The position numbers and the translations under genes are program-made. From an uncultured Flavobacteriaceae bacterium (GTDB lineage Bacteria > Bacteroidota > Bacteroidia > Flavobacteriales > Flavobacteriaceae): 64,000 nt of DNA. Positions 1 through 7,898 of this stretch are shown in pieces. How positions within the stretch are numbered: the first letter of the stretch is position 1; every line of letters begins with the position of its first letter. Below the pieces are notes generated by a model. It had not been told where the DNA came from, searched no databases, and saw nothing but the letters and a program-made list of their open reading frames with translations. The stretch is from the NCBI GenBank assembly GCA_938029725.1, contig CALHGE010000002.1, positions 62,001-126,000 of the forward strand, written 5' to 3'.

Positions 1-420
1 GAAGCAAGAATTGTGCAGCGTAAACCTATTGGACGAATAGAAGGAGAAAGTAAATTTTATTTGGACGAAGACGGTAAGCGTATGCCTTTATCTATGAATC
101 ATTCGGCAAGAGTGCCCATTATTACGGGTAATGTTACTGGCGAAAGTTTAGAAGATGTCTATGAAATTTTGAAGTATGTCAATGAAGATCAATTTCTGAG
201 AAAAAATGTAATCGCTATTCATGTAGAAGAGGTGAATAAGTACCAATTGCGTTTTCGAATGGAGCAGTTTACAGTTCACTTAGGTGGAATTGATGGTTTG
301 GAAGAAAAGTTTAACAATTTTAAAGCTTTTTATACCAAAGCGAACAGAGACAAAACTTTAGGAAATTATAATAGCGTCAGTTTAGAATTCAATAACCAAG
401 TAGTGTGCACTAAAATATAA
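1..420 (+). CDS. ftsQ: Cell division protein FtsQ, C-terminal part (5' end outside window)
   Basis: The reading frame is open from base 1, so only about the last 139 residues are present. FtsQ/DivIB is a single-pass inner-membrane divisome protein with a periplasmic POTRA and beta domain; this piece is the soluble C-terminal beta domain. The stretch PIGRIEGESKFYLDEDGKRMPLS (given here in part: PIGRIEGE, YLDEDGKRMP) is typical of flavobacterial FtsQ. Position also supports the call, because ftsA starts 9 nt after the stop and ftsZ follows, the usual Bacteroidota order murC-ftsQ-ftsA-ftsZ. The family call is by motif and context. The membrane anchor and POTRA domain cannot be seen. Confidence 0.88.
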   Translation, partial: EARIVQRKPIGRIEGESKFYLDEDGKRMPLSMNHSARVPIITGNVTGESLEDVYEILKYVNEDQFLRKNVIAIHVEEVNKYQLRFRMEQFTVHLGGIDGLEEKFNNFKAFYTKANRDKTLGNYNSVSLEFNNQVVCTKI

Positions 421-429
421 ATCAATCAA

Positions 430-1761
430 ATGGAACAAGGAAAATATTCTGTCGGTCTTGACATAGGAACAACCAAAATCGTTGCCATTATAGGTAAAGA
501 AAATGAGTACGGTAAAATCGAGGTTTTGGGTATTGGTAAATCTAAAAGCTTGGGAGTTCACAGAGGTGTAGTGAATAATATCACCCAGACGATTAAATCT
601 ATTCAGCAAGCTGTTGAAGAGGCTGAAGTGAATTCTGGATTAAAGATTGGTTCAGTTGTGGTTGGTATTGCAGGGCAGCATATACGAAGTTTGCACCATA
701 GTGATTATATCACACGAGCTGATTCTGAAGAGGTGATTAATGAGGATGATTTAGATAAGCTGTGCAATCAAGTGTATAAGTTGGTTATGCTTCCAGGAGA
801 AGAAATAATTCATGTTTTACCACAAGAATATAAAGTTGATGGACAGGCTGAAATCAAACAACCTATAGGAATGTATGGCGGTCGTTTGGAAGCTAATTTT
901 CACGTGGTAGTTGGTCAAGTTTCATCTATCAAGAATGTGGCGAGATGTATTAAAAGTGCTGGACTAGATTTAGGAAATATTACCCTAGAGCCTTTGGCAT
1001 CTTCTGAAGCTGTTTTAAGTCAGGAAGAGAAAGAGGCAGGGGTTGCATTAATTGATATAGGAGGCGGTACTACCGATCTTGCGATTTTCAAAGACGGAAT
1101 TATTAGACATACCGCTGTTATTCCATTTGGTGGGGGTGTTATCACGGAAGACATAAAAGAAGGGTGCTCAATTATTGAAAAGCAAGCGGAGCTTTTGAAA
1201 ATGAAGTTTGGATCTGCATGGCCAGGAGAGAATAAAGACAACGAAATTGTTTCTATTCCGGGCTTACGAGGTAGAGAGCCAAAGGAGATTACCTTAAAAA
1301 ACCTTTCTAAAATTATACATGCGAGAGTTGTAGAGATTATTGAGCAAGTATATGTGGAGATAAAAAATTACGGTCACGAAGAGCAAAAGAAAAAATTGAT
1401 AGCTGGTATTGTGTTAACTGGCGGAGGAAGTCAATTAAAGCACCTAAAGCAATTGGTGGAGTATATCACAGGAATGGATACTCGCATCGGTTATCCAAAT
1501 GAGCATTTGGCGGGTGATTCTGATGAAGATATCGCTAGTCCTTTATACGCAACAGCAGTTGGCCTTTTGATGAATGCAATAAGGAATGAAGGTAAGGGGC
1601 AGGCAGCCGAAGAGGAGGAAATGACTTTAGCTGATGGAGAAGCGGTTTTGGCAGGTCAAGAAGGAGAAGCACAAACGGCTTCTAAAGTTAGAAAAGAACG
1701 TAAATCAGTATTTGATAAATGGTCTGAAAAGTTGAAAGATTTTTTAGATAACGCAGAGTAA
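430..1761 (+). CDS. ftsA: Cell division protein FtsA
   Basis: Actin-like ATPase that tethers FtsZ to the inner membrane. The 443-residue protein shows the phosphate-1 motif GLDIGTTKIVAIIG near residue 9 and the phosphate-2 motif LIDIGGGTTDLAIF near residue 207. An adenosine motif IVLTGGGSQL lies near residue 328. The last 16 or so residues (FDKWSEKLKDFLDNAE) form a short amphipathic helix suited to membrane binding, as in known FtsA proteins. An acidic, low-complexity stretch rich in Glu and Ala (about residues 390-420) links the ATPase core to this helix. The gene lies 9 nt after ftsQ and 51 nt before ftsZ, so co-transcription is likely. Confidence 0.97.
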   Translation: MEQGKYSVGLDIGTTKIVAIIGKENEYGKIEVLGIGKSKSLGVHRGVVNNITQTIKSIQQAVEEAEVNSGLKIGSVVVGIAGQHIRSLHHSDYITRADSEEVINEDDLDKLCNQVYKLVMLPGEEIIHVLPQEYKVDGQAEIKQPIGMYGGRLEANFHVVVGQVSSIKNVARCIKSAGLDLGNITLEPLASSEAVLSQEEKEAGVALIDIGGGTTDLAIFKDGIIRHTAVIPFGGGVITEDIKEGCSIIEKQAELLKMKFGSAWPGENKDNEIVSIPGLRGREPKEITLKNLSKIIHARVVEIIEQVYVEIKNYGHEEQKKKLIAGIVLTGGGSQLKHLKQLVEYITGMDTRIGYPNEHLAGDSDEDIASPLYATAVGLLMNAIRNEGKGQAAEEEEMTLADGEAVLAGQEGEAQTASKVRKERKSVFDKWSEKLKDFLDNAE

Positions 1762-1812
1762 AGCCCCCATAGTAGTAAAAGAATTCATCCATAAACCAGT
1801 AATAAAAACAGT

Positions 1813-3726
1813 ATGAGCAACAACACGGAATTTGAGGGAATAGCTTTTGATTTGCCCAAAAATCAAAGCAATGTAATAAAGGTCATTGGAGTCGGTGGTG
1901 GTGGTAGTAATGCCATCAATCACATGTTCCAGGCGGGAATCAACGGTGTTGATTTTGTGATTTTGAATACTGATTCACAAGCACTGAACAATAGTTCTGT
2001 GCCTAATAAAATTCAATTAGGGGTTTCTCTTACAGAAGGATTAGGCGCTGGTGCAAACCCTGAAGTTGGTGAGCAAGCAGCTATAGAAAGCACGGAGGAT
2101 ATCAAGCAAATGTTGGATGTAACCACAAAAATGGTATTCATTACCGCTGGAATGGGTGGAGGAACAGGTACTGGTGCTGCTCCGGTTATCGCTAAGATGG
2201 CTAAAGAGATGGATATCTTGACCGTTGGTATTGTAACGATGCCATTTCAGTTCGAAGGAAAAATGCGTTGCCAACAAGCTCAGTTGGGTATCGAAAGACT
2301 TCGAAACAATGTAGATTCTTTAATAGTAATTAATAATAACAAGCTTAGAGAGGTATATGGTAATCTAGGTTTTAAAGCGGGGTTCTCAAAAGCAGATGAA
2401 GTTTTGGCCACTGCAGCCCGAGGAATTGCTGAAGTTATTACCCATCATTACACGCAAAACATCGATTTGCGTGATGCTAAAACGGTACTATCGAATAGTG
2501 GTACTGCTATTATGGGTTCTGCAATTGCAACAGGTTCTTCAAGAGCAAATGAGGCAATCATGAAAGCTTTAGACTCTCCGTTATTAAATGACAACAAAAT
2601 TAAGGGAGCTAAAAACGTATTGTTGCTAATCGTTTCTGGTTCTGAAGAGATAACGATTGATGAGATCGGTGAAATTAATGATCATATTCAAGCAGAAGCT
2701 GGTCATGGTGCGAATATCATTATGGGTGTTGGTGAAGATGAAGACTTAGGTGAATCTATAGCAGTGACTGTCATTGCAACAGGTTTTGATATTGACCAAC
2801 AGGATGATATCGTAAATAGTGAAGCAAAAAAAATAATTCACACCTTAGAAGAAGGACAGAAGGCAGTTCAAAATTTGATGCCACAAAATATTGTGCATCA
2901 ATTGGTTGAAGAGAAAGAAGTTGTTCAAATTCCAGCGGTAAAGGCTGCTTTAACAGATGATTTGGATTTGATTCCAACTACGAATTACATTAGAAATTTC
3001 AATGTTTTTTATGAAGAGGTTGTTGAAGAAGTAGCTGCTGAAAATGTTTCAGAAGATGATTTTATTATTATCGATTCAAGCAGCAAAATTAATGATATTG
3101 ATGTTGTTGATTCGGAGGTGGTTTCTGGCATAGAGTTAGAAGAAGATCAGTTTGCAATGAGCTTTGAATTACCGATCGTTACTTCAAATGAGGAGGAAGA
3201 GGAAAATGTAATTATGTTTGACTTGTCAGAAGATGTTAGCGAAATGGATGTCAAGGATAGTATCGAAGTCATTCCTGTATTGGAATATAACAAAGAAGGA
3301 GAGACGCGCTATAGCTTGGATGACTATATGGAGTTAGAAAATCAATTGACTGGAGCGAAATCAAAAGCAGAGGAATTCGTGCCTAAAATTGTTGAAGACG
3401 AATTAATCTTTGAAAAAAGAACAGTAGCGGCAAAACCAGTCGCTATGCAAAAGGAAGTGGATCCTATGGAGACCCCATTGGAAGAATTGCTTAAGGAAAG
3501 AGCAGATGAAAGAAGAAGAAAGTTGAAGGACTTCAATTATAAATTTCAAAATAGCTTAAGCAATATTGACGATATTGAAAAAGAACCTGCTTACAAGCGT
3601 CAGGGAGTTAATTTAAACGATAGGCCTTCTGAGAATAGAGTGTCTAGAACATCTTTAAGTGAAGATAGCAATGATGAAATTCAATTGCGATCGAATAACT
3701 CTTTTCTACATGATAATGTAGACTAG
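1813..3726 (+). CDS. ftsZ: Cell division protein FtsZ with long C-terminal linker
   Basis: Tubulin-like GTPase that forms the division ring. The N-terminal core (about residues 1-330) has the glycine-rich start VIGVGGGGSNAINHM and the tubulin signature GGGTGTGAAPVIA. At 637 residues it is much longer than the roughly 380 of E. coli FtsZ. The excess is an acidic linker from about 335 to 610 with many Glu, Asp and Val residues, and no recognisable domain. The C-terminus EIQLRSNNSFLHDNVD resembles the flavobacterial version of the conserved tail that binds FtsA. The long linker is typical of Flavobacteriia. A strong hairpin follows the stop, so this gene probably ends the division operon. Confidence 0.97.
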   Translation: MSNNTEFEGIAFDLPKNQSNVIKVIGVGGGGSNAINHMFQAGINGVDFVILNTDSQALNNSSVPNKIQLGVSLTEGLGAGANPEVGEQAAIESTEDIKQMLDVTTKMVFITAGMGGGTGTGAAPVIAKMAKEMDILTVGIVTMPFQFEGKMRCQQAQLGIERLRNNVDSLIVINNNKLREVYGNLGFKAGFSKADEVLATAARGIAEVITHHYTQNIDLRDAKTVLSNSGTAIMGSAIATGSSRANEAIMKALDSPLLNDNKIKGAKNVLLLIVSGSEEITIDEIGEINDHIQAEAGHGANIIMGVGEDEDLGESIAVTVIATGFDIDQQDDIVNSEAKKIIHTLEEGQKAVQNLMPQNIVHQLVEEKEVVQIPAVKAALTDDLDLIPTTNYIRNFNVFYEEVVEEVAAENVSEDDFIIIDSSSKINDIDVVDSEVVSGIELEEDQFAMSFELPIVTSNEEEEENVIMFDLSEDVSEMDVKDSIEVIPVLEYNKEGETRYSLDDYMELENQLTGAKSKAEEFVPKIVEDELIFEKRTVAAKPVAMQKEVDPMETPLEELLKERADERRRKLKDFNYKFQNSLSNIDDIEKEPAYKRQGVNLNDRPSENRVSRTSLSEDSNDEIQLRSNNSFLHDNVD

Positions 3727-3746
3727 TAAAATAATTACTTTGTAGT

Positions 3747-3777
3747 AAACCCGAAAATAGCTGCTATTTTCGGGTTT
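3747..3777 (+). terminator. Rho-independent terminator after ftsZ
   Basis: Perfect 14-bp inverted repeat (AAACCCGAAAATAG / CTATTTTCGGGTTT) with a 3-nt loop, starting 20 nt after the ftsZ stop and followed by a T-rich stretch. Confidence 0.85.
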
Positions 3778-3813
3778 ATTTTTTATCTTCGCAATCCTAA
3801 AAATAGTAAAGTC

Positions 3814-4263
3814 ATGAGCTTACAACAACAAGTAATGGAAAAGATGAAGCTAGCAATGAAGGCGAAAGACAAAGTAGCTTTAGAATCACTGCGAGCTATT
3901 AAATCTGCTTTGTTGTTGATGCAAACCGAATCTGGTTCGGGGGATGATATTAGCGAAGAAGTTGAGGTGCAGCTGGTCCAAAAATTGGTAAAACAACGTA
4001 AGGATAGTGCTTCGATATTTATTGAACAAGGAAGAAACGATCTAGCGGAACCAGAGTTGGCTCAAATAGCGGTTATTGAACAGTTTTTGCCAGATCAGTT
4101 GGGTGAAGCTGAGATTGAGAAAGTAGTTCTCGATATTATCGCAGCTACTGGTGCTGAAGGAATGAAAGATATGGGAAAAGTTATGGGAATGGTTTCCAAA
4201 AAATTAGCAGGTCAAGCTGATGGGAAAACGATTTCTACTATAGTAAAAAGTAAATTGGTATAA
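3814..4263 (+). CDS. GatB/YqeY domain-containing protein
   Basis: A 149-residue protein matching the YqeY family along its whole length. It has the N-terminal helical part (MSLQQQVMEKMKLAMKAKDK...LRAIKSALL), the segment LVKQRKDSASIFIEQGRNDLAEPE, and the C-terminal LPDQLGEAEIE plus GKVMGMVSKKLAGQADGK. The family is related to the tRNA-binding tail domain of GatB, the amidotransferase subunit that makes Gln-tRNA or Asn-tRNA. Free-standing YqeY proteins have no firmly established role, so tRNA binding is an inference. The gene sits alone between the ftsZ terminator and tRNA-Arg, with its own upstream T-rich region. Confidence 0.93.
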   Translation: MSLQQQVMEKMKLAMKAKDKVALESLRAIKSALLLMQTESGSGDDISEEVEVQLVQKLVKQRKDSASIFIEQGRNDLAEPELAQIAVIEQFLPDQLGEAEIEKVVLDIIAATGAEGMKDMGKVMGMVSKKLAGQADGKTISTIVKSKLV

Positions 4264-4316
4264 GAATTAAGGTTTCAACATAAAACTTAATTTTGAGTAC
4301 TGATTACAAAAATTAA

Positions 4317-4390
4317 GGCCGCGTGGCGCAACTGAATAGCGCATCAGATTTCGGCTCTGAGGGTTGGGGGTTTGAATCCCTTCGCGGTCA
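4317..4390 (+). tRNA. tRNA-Arg (anticodon UCG)
   Basis: A 74-nt cloverleaf can be folded by hand. The acceptor stem is GGCCGCG/CGCGGTC (one G-U pair), the D arm GCGC-AACTGAATA-GCGC, and the anticodon arm TCAGA-TTTCGGC-TCTGA. The variable loop is GGGTT and the T arm GGGGG-TTTGAAT-CCCTT, with discriminator A. Anticodon positions 34-36 read TCG, which decodes CGA (Arg). CCA is not encoded. A terminator hairpin starts 2 nt after the gene. A truncated second copy lies about 380 nt downstream. Confidence 0.93.
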
Positions 4391-4391
4391 C

Positions 4392-4423
4392 AAAAAGGGT
4401 TTTGCTTTAGCAAGACCCTTTTT
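4392..4423 (+). terminator. Terminator after tRNA-Arg
   Basis: Inverted repeat AAAAAGGGT-TTTGC / GCAAG-ACCCTTTTT with a 4-nt loop (one mismatch), directly behind the tRNA. Confidence 0.75.
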
Positions 4424-4441
4424 AACTTTAAAGTCAAATTC

Positions 4442-4702
4442 ATGTTTTATGTTTATGTTCTTCAAAGCTTAAAAGATACTAGATTATATAAGGGCCTAAG
4501 TCAAGATGTAGCAAAGCGATTGAAACAGCATAACAGAGGTGAGAATAGATCTACCAAAGGGTTTGTGCTATGGAAATTAGTATATCAAGAAGAATTTGAG
4601 ACAAGGGTAGCTGCTAGAGAACGAGAGAAATTCTTTAAATCTGGCGTAGGGCGCGAATTTTTACAAAGAACAATTGAATCATCTAAGGACGCAACTGAAT
4701 AG
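4442..4702 (+). CDS. Small GIY-YIG nuclease-family protein
   Basis: The 86-residue protein is essentially one GIY-YIG domain. It shows YVYVLQSLKD, then YKG in place of YIG (residues 16-19 region), the conserved Arg in DVAKRLKQH, the STKG turn, and the catalytic Glu in AAREREKFF. The pattern FKSGVGREFL is typical of the YhbQ/UPF0213-like branch. The family acts as metal-dependent endonucleases, and the substrate here is unknown. The gene lies between an intact tRNA-Arg and a truncated copy of it. Its last codons (Ala-Thr-Glu-stop) are written by the D-loop sequence of the truncated copy. This placement suggests an association with tRNA-gene recombination, which is an inference. Confidence 0.88.
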   Translation: MFYVYVLQSLKDTRLYKGLSQDVAKRLKQHNRGENRSTKGFVLWKLVYQEEFETRVAAREREKFFKSGVGREFLQRTIESSKDATE

Positions 4703-4773
4703 TACATCAGACCTGCCTGCTGGCAGGCAGGTTTCGGCTCTGAGGGTTGGGGGTTTGAATCTCTTCGCGGTCA
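4687..4773 (+). pseudogene. 5'-truncated tRNA-Arg remnant with an insertion in the anticodon loop
   Basis: From GCAACTGAATAG at 4691 to the discriminator A at 4773 the sequence repeats the upstream tRNA-Arg with only three substitutions outside the insert: two in the D-stem 3' strand and one in the T stem. The acceptor 5' strand and most of the D-stem 5' strand are missing, and 20 bp interrupt the loop between CATCAGA and TTTCGGC. It cannot fold as a functional tRNA. The 3' half, including the T arm and acceptor 3' strand, is almost perfect and is followed by its own terminator. Confidence 0.9.
4712..4731 (+). repeat. 20-bp palindrome (CCTGCCTGC-TG-GCAGGCAGG)
   Basis: Nine-bp arms around a 2-nt centre, inserted precisely in the anticodon loop of the tRNA remnant. 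GC-rich palindromes of this type recur between genes in flavobacterial genomes; I see only this full copy in the window, plus a half-site-like GCCTGCCTA near 35120. Confidence 0.85.
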
Positions 4774-4777
4774 CTTT

Positions 4778-4809
4778 AAAAAAAGCCTTGCTTATGCAAG
4801 GCTTTTTTT
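4778..4809 (+). terminator. Terminator after tRNA remnant
   Basis: Perfect stem AAAAAAAGCCTTGC / GCAAGGCTTTTTTT with loop TTAT. It resembles the terminator behind the intact tRNA only at the TTGC/GCAAG core. Confidence 0.88.
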
Positions 4810-5151
4810 AGTTTTAAATATAGGTTTATGGAGGTGTTATTCTGGTTTTTATTTTTTGATACAAATGAAATGGTACGCTTCTAGAAAAAGGAAGCACCAT
4901 TAAAATTTATATTTTAGAAATTTTAATTGCCATAAATTAATTTATATCCATTCCGTGTTTTCTGTTTTTAAGGAAAGAAAACCTGCTTATTATAGTATGA
5001 AATTTTTCGAAACTTGTTCGCTTATCACTTTCTGAAAAATAGAAATTATTTTCTGCTTATTTACGCTCAAGATAATTATTCCATTTTGGACTCAGAATTT
5101 TACAAAGCTTCCTGGCTCTGCTAATTGTATTGTTAGTCTTTGGCGATACAA
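4810..5151. other. Non-coding stretch between tRNA remnant and cphA
   Basis: About 340 bp of AT-rich sequence. I see no ORF with family features on either strand, and no convincing terminator for the minus-strand cphA gene that ends at 5152. Confidence 0.5.
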
Positions 5152-7800
5152 TTATATTTGCCGAGTTTCGGTCATTTCTGTTTTAAGCCGTTGTTCTTTC
5201 TCTTTTAGGCTTTTAACTAAATCAAGTGCCTCAGGTACTACGTCGCTGCAAAGTACAATGAGCGAACCATCTATTGCATTGTCTATCGCATAGTGTATGG
5301 CTTCCTTTTCTGAAGGTATAACGGTCAGTTTCTTGTCAGGGTATTTCGCTAAAATACCATCTTTCAACATTGCTATAAGTTCTTCTTCGCTCTTGCCTCG
5401 TAATTGTTTGTCTTGTCGAATTATAATCTCATCGAACATTTCGGCGGCAATGGCACCTATCTCATTGTTGTCTTCAATACGGCGGTCGCCTATGCCGGCA
5501 ACGATACCTACTTTTACGGTTGCGTCTAATTCATTGGTAAAATCTTGTAGCGCGCGCATTCCAGCAGGGTTGTGAGCGTAATCTAATAATATTTTAAACC
5601 TATCAAATTCAAAAAGGTTTAATCTACCTGGTGTCTGCGATGCCGATGGTAAAAAAGTCTGGAATGCAGCTTTCATATCTTCAATACTGATTCCTTTGAC
5701 ATTACAGGCAATTACAACAGGTAGAATATTCTGTATCATAAACTTGGCTTTTCCGCCATAGGTTAATGGAATGTGCTCTGCTTTCATGATCCGCATTTTC
5801 CAGCTTCCTCTGCATAGGGTTACATAACCATTTTCATAAATTGCTGTTATACCCCCTTTTCGCTGCAAGGCCTTAATTCTTGGATTATTTTCATCCATTG
5901 AAAAAAGTGCTACGTTGCATTCAAGAGACTTTCGCATCTCATATACCAAATCATCATCGGCATTTAAAATTGCATAACCATCAGGAAGCACCGTTTCAGG
6001 CACTACTGCCTTTACTCTCGCTAATTGTTCAATAGTATGAATGCCCTTCAATCCTAAATGATCTCCCGAAACATTGGTTACTATGGCAATGTCACAATGT
6101 GAAAATGCTAGTCCAGCGCGAAGCATACCGCCACGGGCACATTCTAAAACTGCAAAGTTGACCGTTGGGTCTCTTAAAACAAATTCAGCACTTTGAGGAC
6201 CTGTACAGTCACCTGTCATCAAGAGTCTGTTTTGTATGTAGACACCGTCGCTAGTAGTATATCCAACACGGTAGCCAGACATTTTAGCCATATGGGCCAT
6301 TAGTCTGCTGGTCGTTGTTTTACCATTTGTGCCAGTTACTGCGACAATTGGAATTTTACCTTTGTTACTCGATTGTGGAAATAGTTTGTCGACTACAGGT
6401 GCCGCAACATTTCTTGGCAAGCCTTTAGTAGGTGCTAAGTGCATACGGAACCCTGGCCCTGCATTTACTTCTAATACAGCTCCGCCGGTTTCAGAAAGTG
6501 GCTGGCTGATATCGGTGGTCATAATATCAATACCGCAAATATCAAGATCTATGATTTTTGAGATGCGCTCAGCCATCGCCACATTCGCAGGGTGAACAAT
6601 GTCAGTGATATCTTCTGCAGTTCCTCCGGTGCTTAAATTAGCGGTGTCTTTTAAAATCAACCGTTCACCATCAGGCAGTACTGAATCTAATTGATATCCG
6701 GCATCAGCAATGATTGTTTTTGTAAGTTCATTAATTGTTATCGCTGTGAGTTCCTTTTCATGGCCATAACCACGGCGAGGGTCTTTGTTTACCGCTGCAA
6801 CCAATGCTTCGATCGTAGATTTTCCATCTCCGATAACGTGGGCTGGTGTGCGCAATGCTGCTGCAATCAAAACGTTATTCACTACGAGCAGACGATAGTC
6901 TTCGCCTGTGATATACTTTTCAACGATGACGCGTTTAGACACCTCTTTGGCCGCGTTAAACCCTTTTAATGCTTCGTCATAAGTGTTAATATCTACGGTA
7001 ATTCCACGTCCGTGGTTACCATCAATTGGTTTGATTACTAATGGGTAGCCGACATAATTGCAAGCTGCCTCTAAGTTTCTTTCTCTACTTATAATATCAC
7101 CACGAGGTACTTCGACTTCTGCTTGTTCGAGTAGGTATTTAGTATCTTCTTTATCACAGGCAAGTTCTACACCAATACTGCTGGTTTCACTGGTAACAGT
7201 GGCTTGTATTCTTTTTTGATTCGCGCCATAACCCAATTGGCAGAGTGAATATTTATTTAAACGTATCCATGGAATTCCTCGTGATTCAGCCTCTTCGACG
7301 ATAGAACCAGTACTTGGACCTAGACGTTGTTCTTCTCGGAGTTCGCGCATTTGTTGAATGTCATTGTCCATATTGTAATCTTCCCCAGAAATTAGAGCTT
7401 CACAGATACGTACGGCAGCCTTCGCTGCATATTTACCTGCGTTTTCCTCTATATAGGAAAATACAACGTGGTACACCCCTTTTTCGCCATACCCACGGGT
7501 TCTGCCAAAGCCAGTATCCATTCCGGCTAAGGTTTGAATTTCAAGAGCGATATGTTCTATTACATGCCCCATCCAGGTGCCTTCATCTACTCTCATGAAA
7601 AATCCGCCTTCGCAGCCTTCAGAACAACGATGCGAATACATGCTCGGAAACATAGCTTTCAAGCGCTCTGAAAAACCAGTTACTTTATCAGTTGGACGTT
7701 CTTCCATGGCTTCTAAATCTAGAACCATTACAATTAATTTATGGCGACGTACCGACCAATAGTTCGGGCCGCGCATGGCATTTATTTCTCTAATTTGCAT
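5152..7800 (-). CDS. cphA: Cyanophycin synthetase
   Basis: Makes the storage polymer multi-L-arginyl-poly-L-aspartate from Asp and Arg with ATP. The 882 residues show the three expected parts: an N-terminal domain (1 to about 160, with MRGPNYWSVRRHKLIVM), an ATP-grasp domain (about 210-470, with PLVIKPIDGNHGRGI and the metal site EVNAGPGFRMH), and a Mur-ligase-like domain. The Mur domain starts with the P-loop GTNGKTTTSR at about 490-500 and contains DYAHNPAG. The length fits the family (about 870-900). ATG at 7800 is preferred over the GTG at 7809 because MQIREINAMRGPNYW is the usual start. The gene is divergent from the cyanophycinase gene with a 98-bp gap. Confidence 0.95.
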   Translation of the reverse strand: MQIREINAMRGPNYWSVRRHKLIVMVLDLEAMEERPTDKVTGFSERLKAMFPSMYSHRCSEGCEGGFFMRVDEGTWMGHVIEHIALEIQTLAGMDTGFGRTRGYGEKGVYHVVFSYIEENAGKYAAKAAVRICEALISGEDYNMDNDIQQMRELREEQRLGPSTGSIVEEAESRGIPWIRLNKYSLCQLGYGANQKRIQATVTSETSSIGVELACDKEDTKYLLEQAEVEVPRGDIISRERNLEAACNYVGYPLVIKPIDGNHGRGITVDINTYDEALKGFNAAKEVSKRVIVEKYITGEDYRLLVVNNVLIAAALRTPAHVIGDGKSTIEALVAAVNKDPRRGYGHEKELTAITINELTKTIIADAGYQLDSVLPDGERLILKDTANLSTGGTAEDITDIVHPANVAMAERISKIIDLDICGIDIMTTDISQPLSETGGAVLEVNAGPGFRMHLAPTKGLPRNVAAPVVDKLFPQSSNKGKIPIVAVTGTNGKTTTSRLMAHMAKMSGYRVGYTTSDGVYIQNRLLMTGDCTGPQSAEFVLRDPTVNFAVLECARGGMLRAGLAFSHCDIAIVTNVSGDHLGLKGIHTIEQLARVKAVVPETVLPDGYAILNADDDLVYEMRKSLECNVALFSMDENNPRIKALQRKGGITAIYENGYVTLCRGSWKMRIMKAEHIPLTYGGKAKFMIQNILPVVIACNVKGISIEDMKAAFQTFLPSASQTPGRLNLFEFDRFKILLDYAHNPAGMRALQDFTNELDATVKVGIVAGIGDRRIEDNNEIGAIAAEMFDEIIIRQDKQLRGKSEEELIAMLKDGILAKYPDKKLTVIPSEKEAIHYAIDNAIDGSLIVLCSDVVPEALDLVKSLKEKEQRLKTEMTETRQI

Positions 7801-7869
7801 AGTATTCACGGGTTTGGTTATAACAAGTGCATTCCGTTAAATATAAGGTATTTTTCATAACAATAAGCG

Positions 7870-7877
7870 TATTTTTG
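7870..7877 (+). promoter_or_regulatory. Putative -7 box (TATTTTTG) for cyanophycinase gene
   Basis: Matches the Bacteroidota -7 consensus TAnnTTTG and lies 21 bp before the chosen ATG. No clear -33 TTTG is seen. Confidence 0.45.
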
Positions 7878-7898
7878 CGTTTGAAAAACAAATTTTAC

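Noticed and set aside
4293-4307. 15-bp repeat shared with 47413-47427
   Set aside because: A 15-mer can match by chance about this often in 64 kb of AT-rich sequence, so it is not counted as a repeat element.
4687-4773. Second tRNA-Arg gene with an intron
   Set aside because: The insert is a 20-bp palindrome with no group I or archaeal intron features, and the 5' acceptor strand is absent.
5297-7762. Several 60-94-aa plus-strand ORFs opposite cphA
   Set aside because: They are antisense shadows of a well-supported gene, with no domain or signal.
5152-7800. Gene as a MurE-type peptidoglycan ligase
   Set aside because: The Mur domain is fused behind a full ATP-grasp domain and lies next to cyanophycinase, which identifies it as cyanophycin synthetase.
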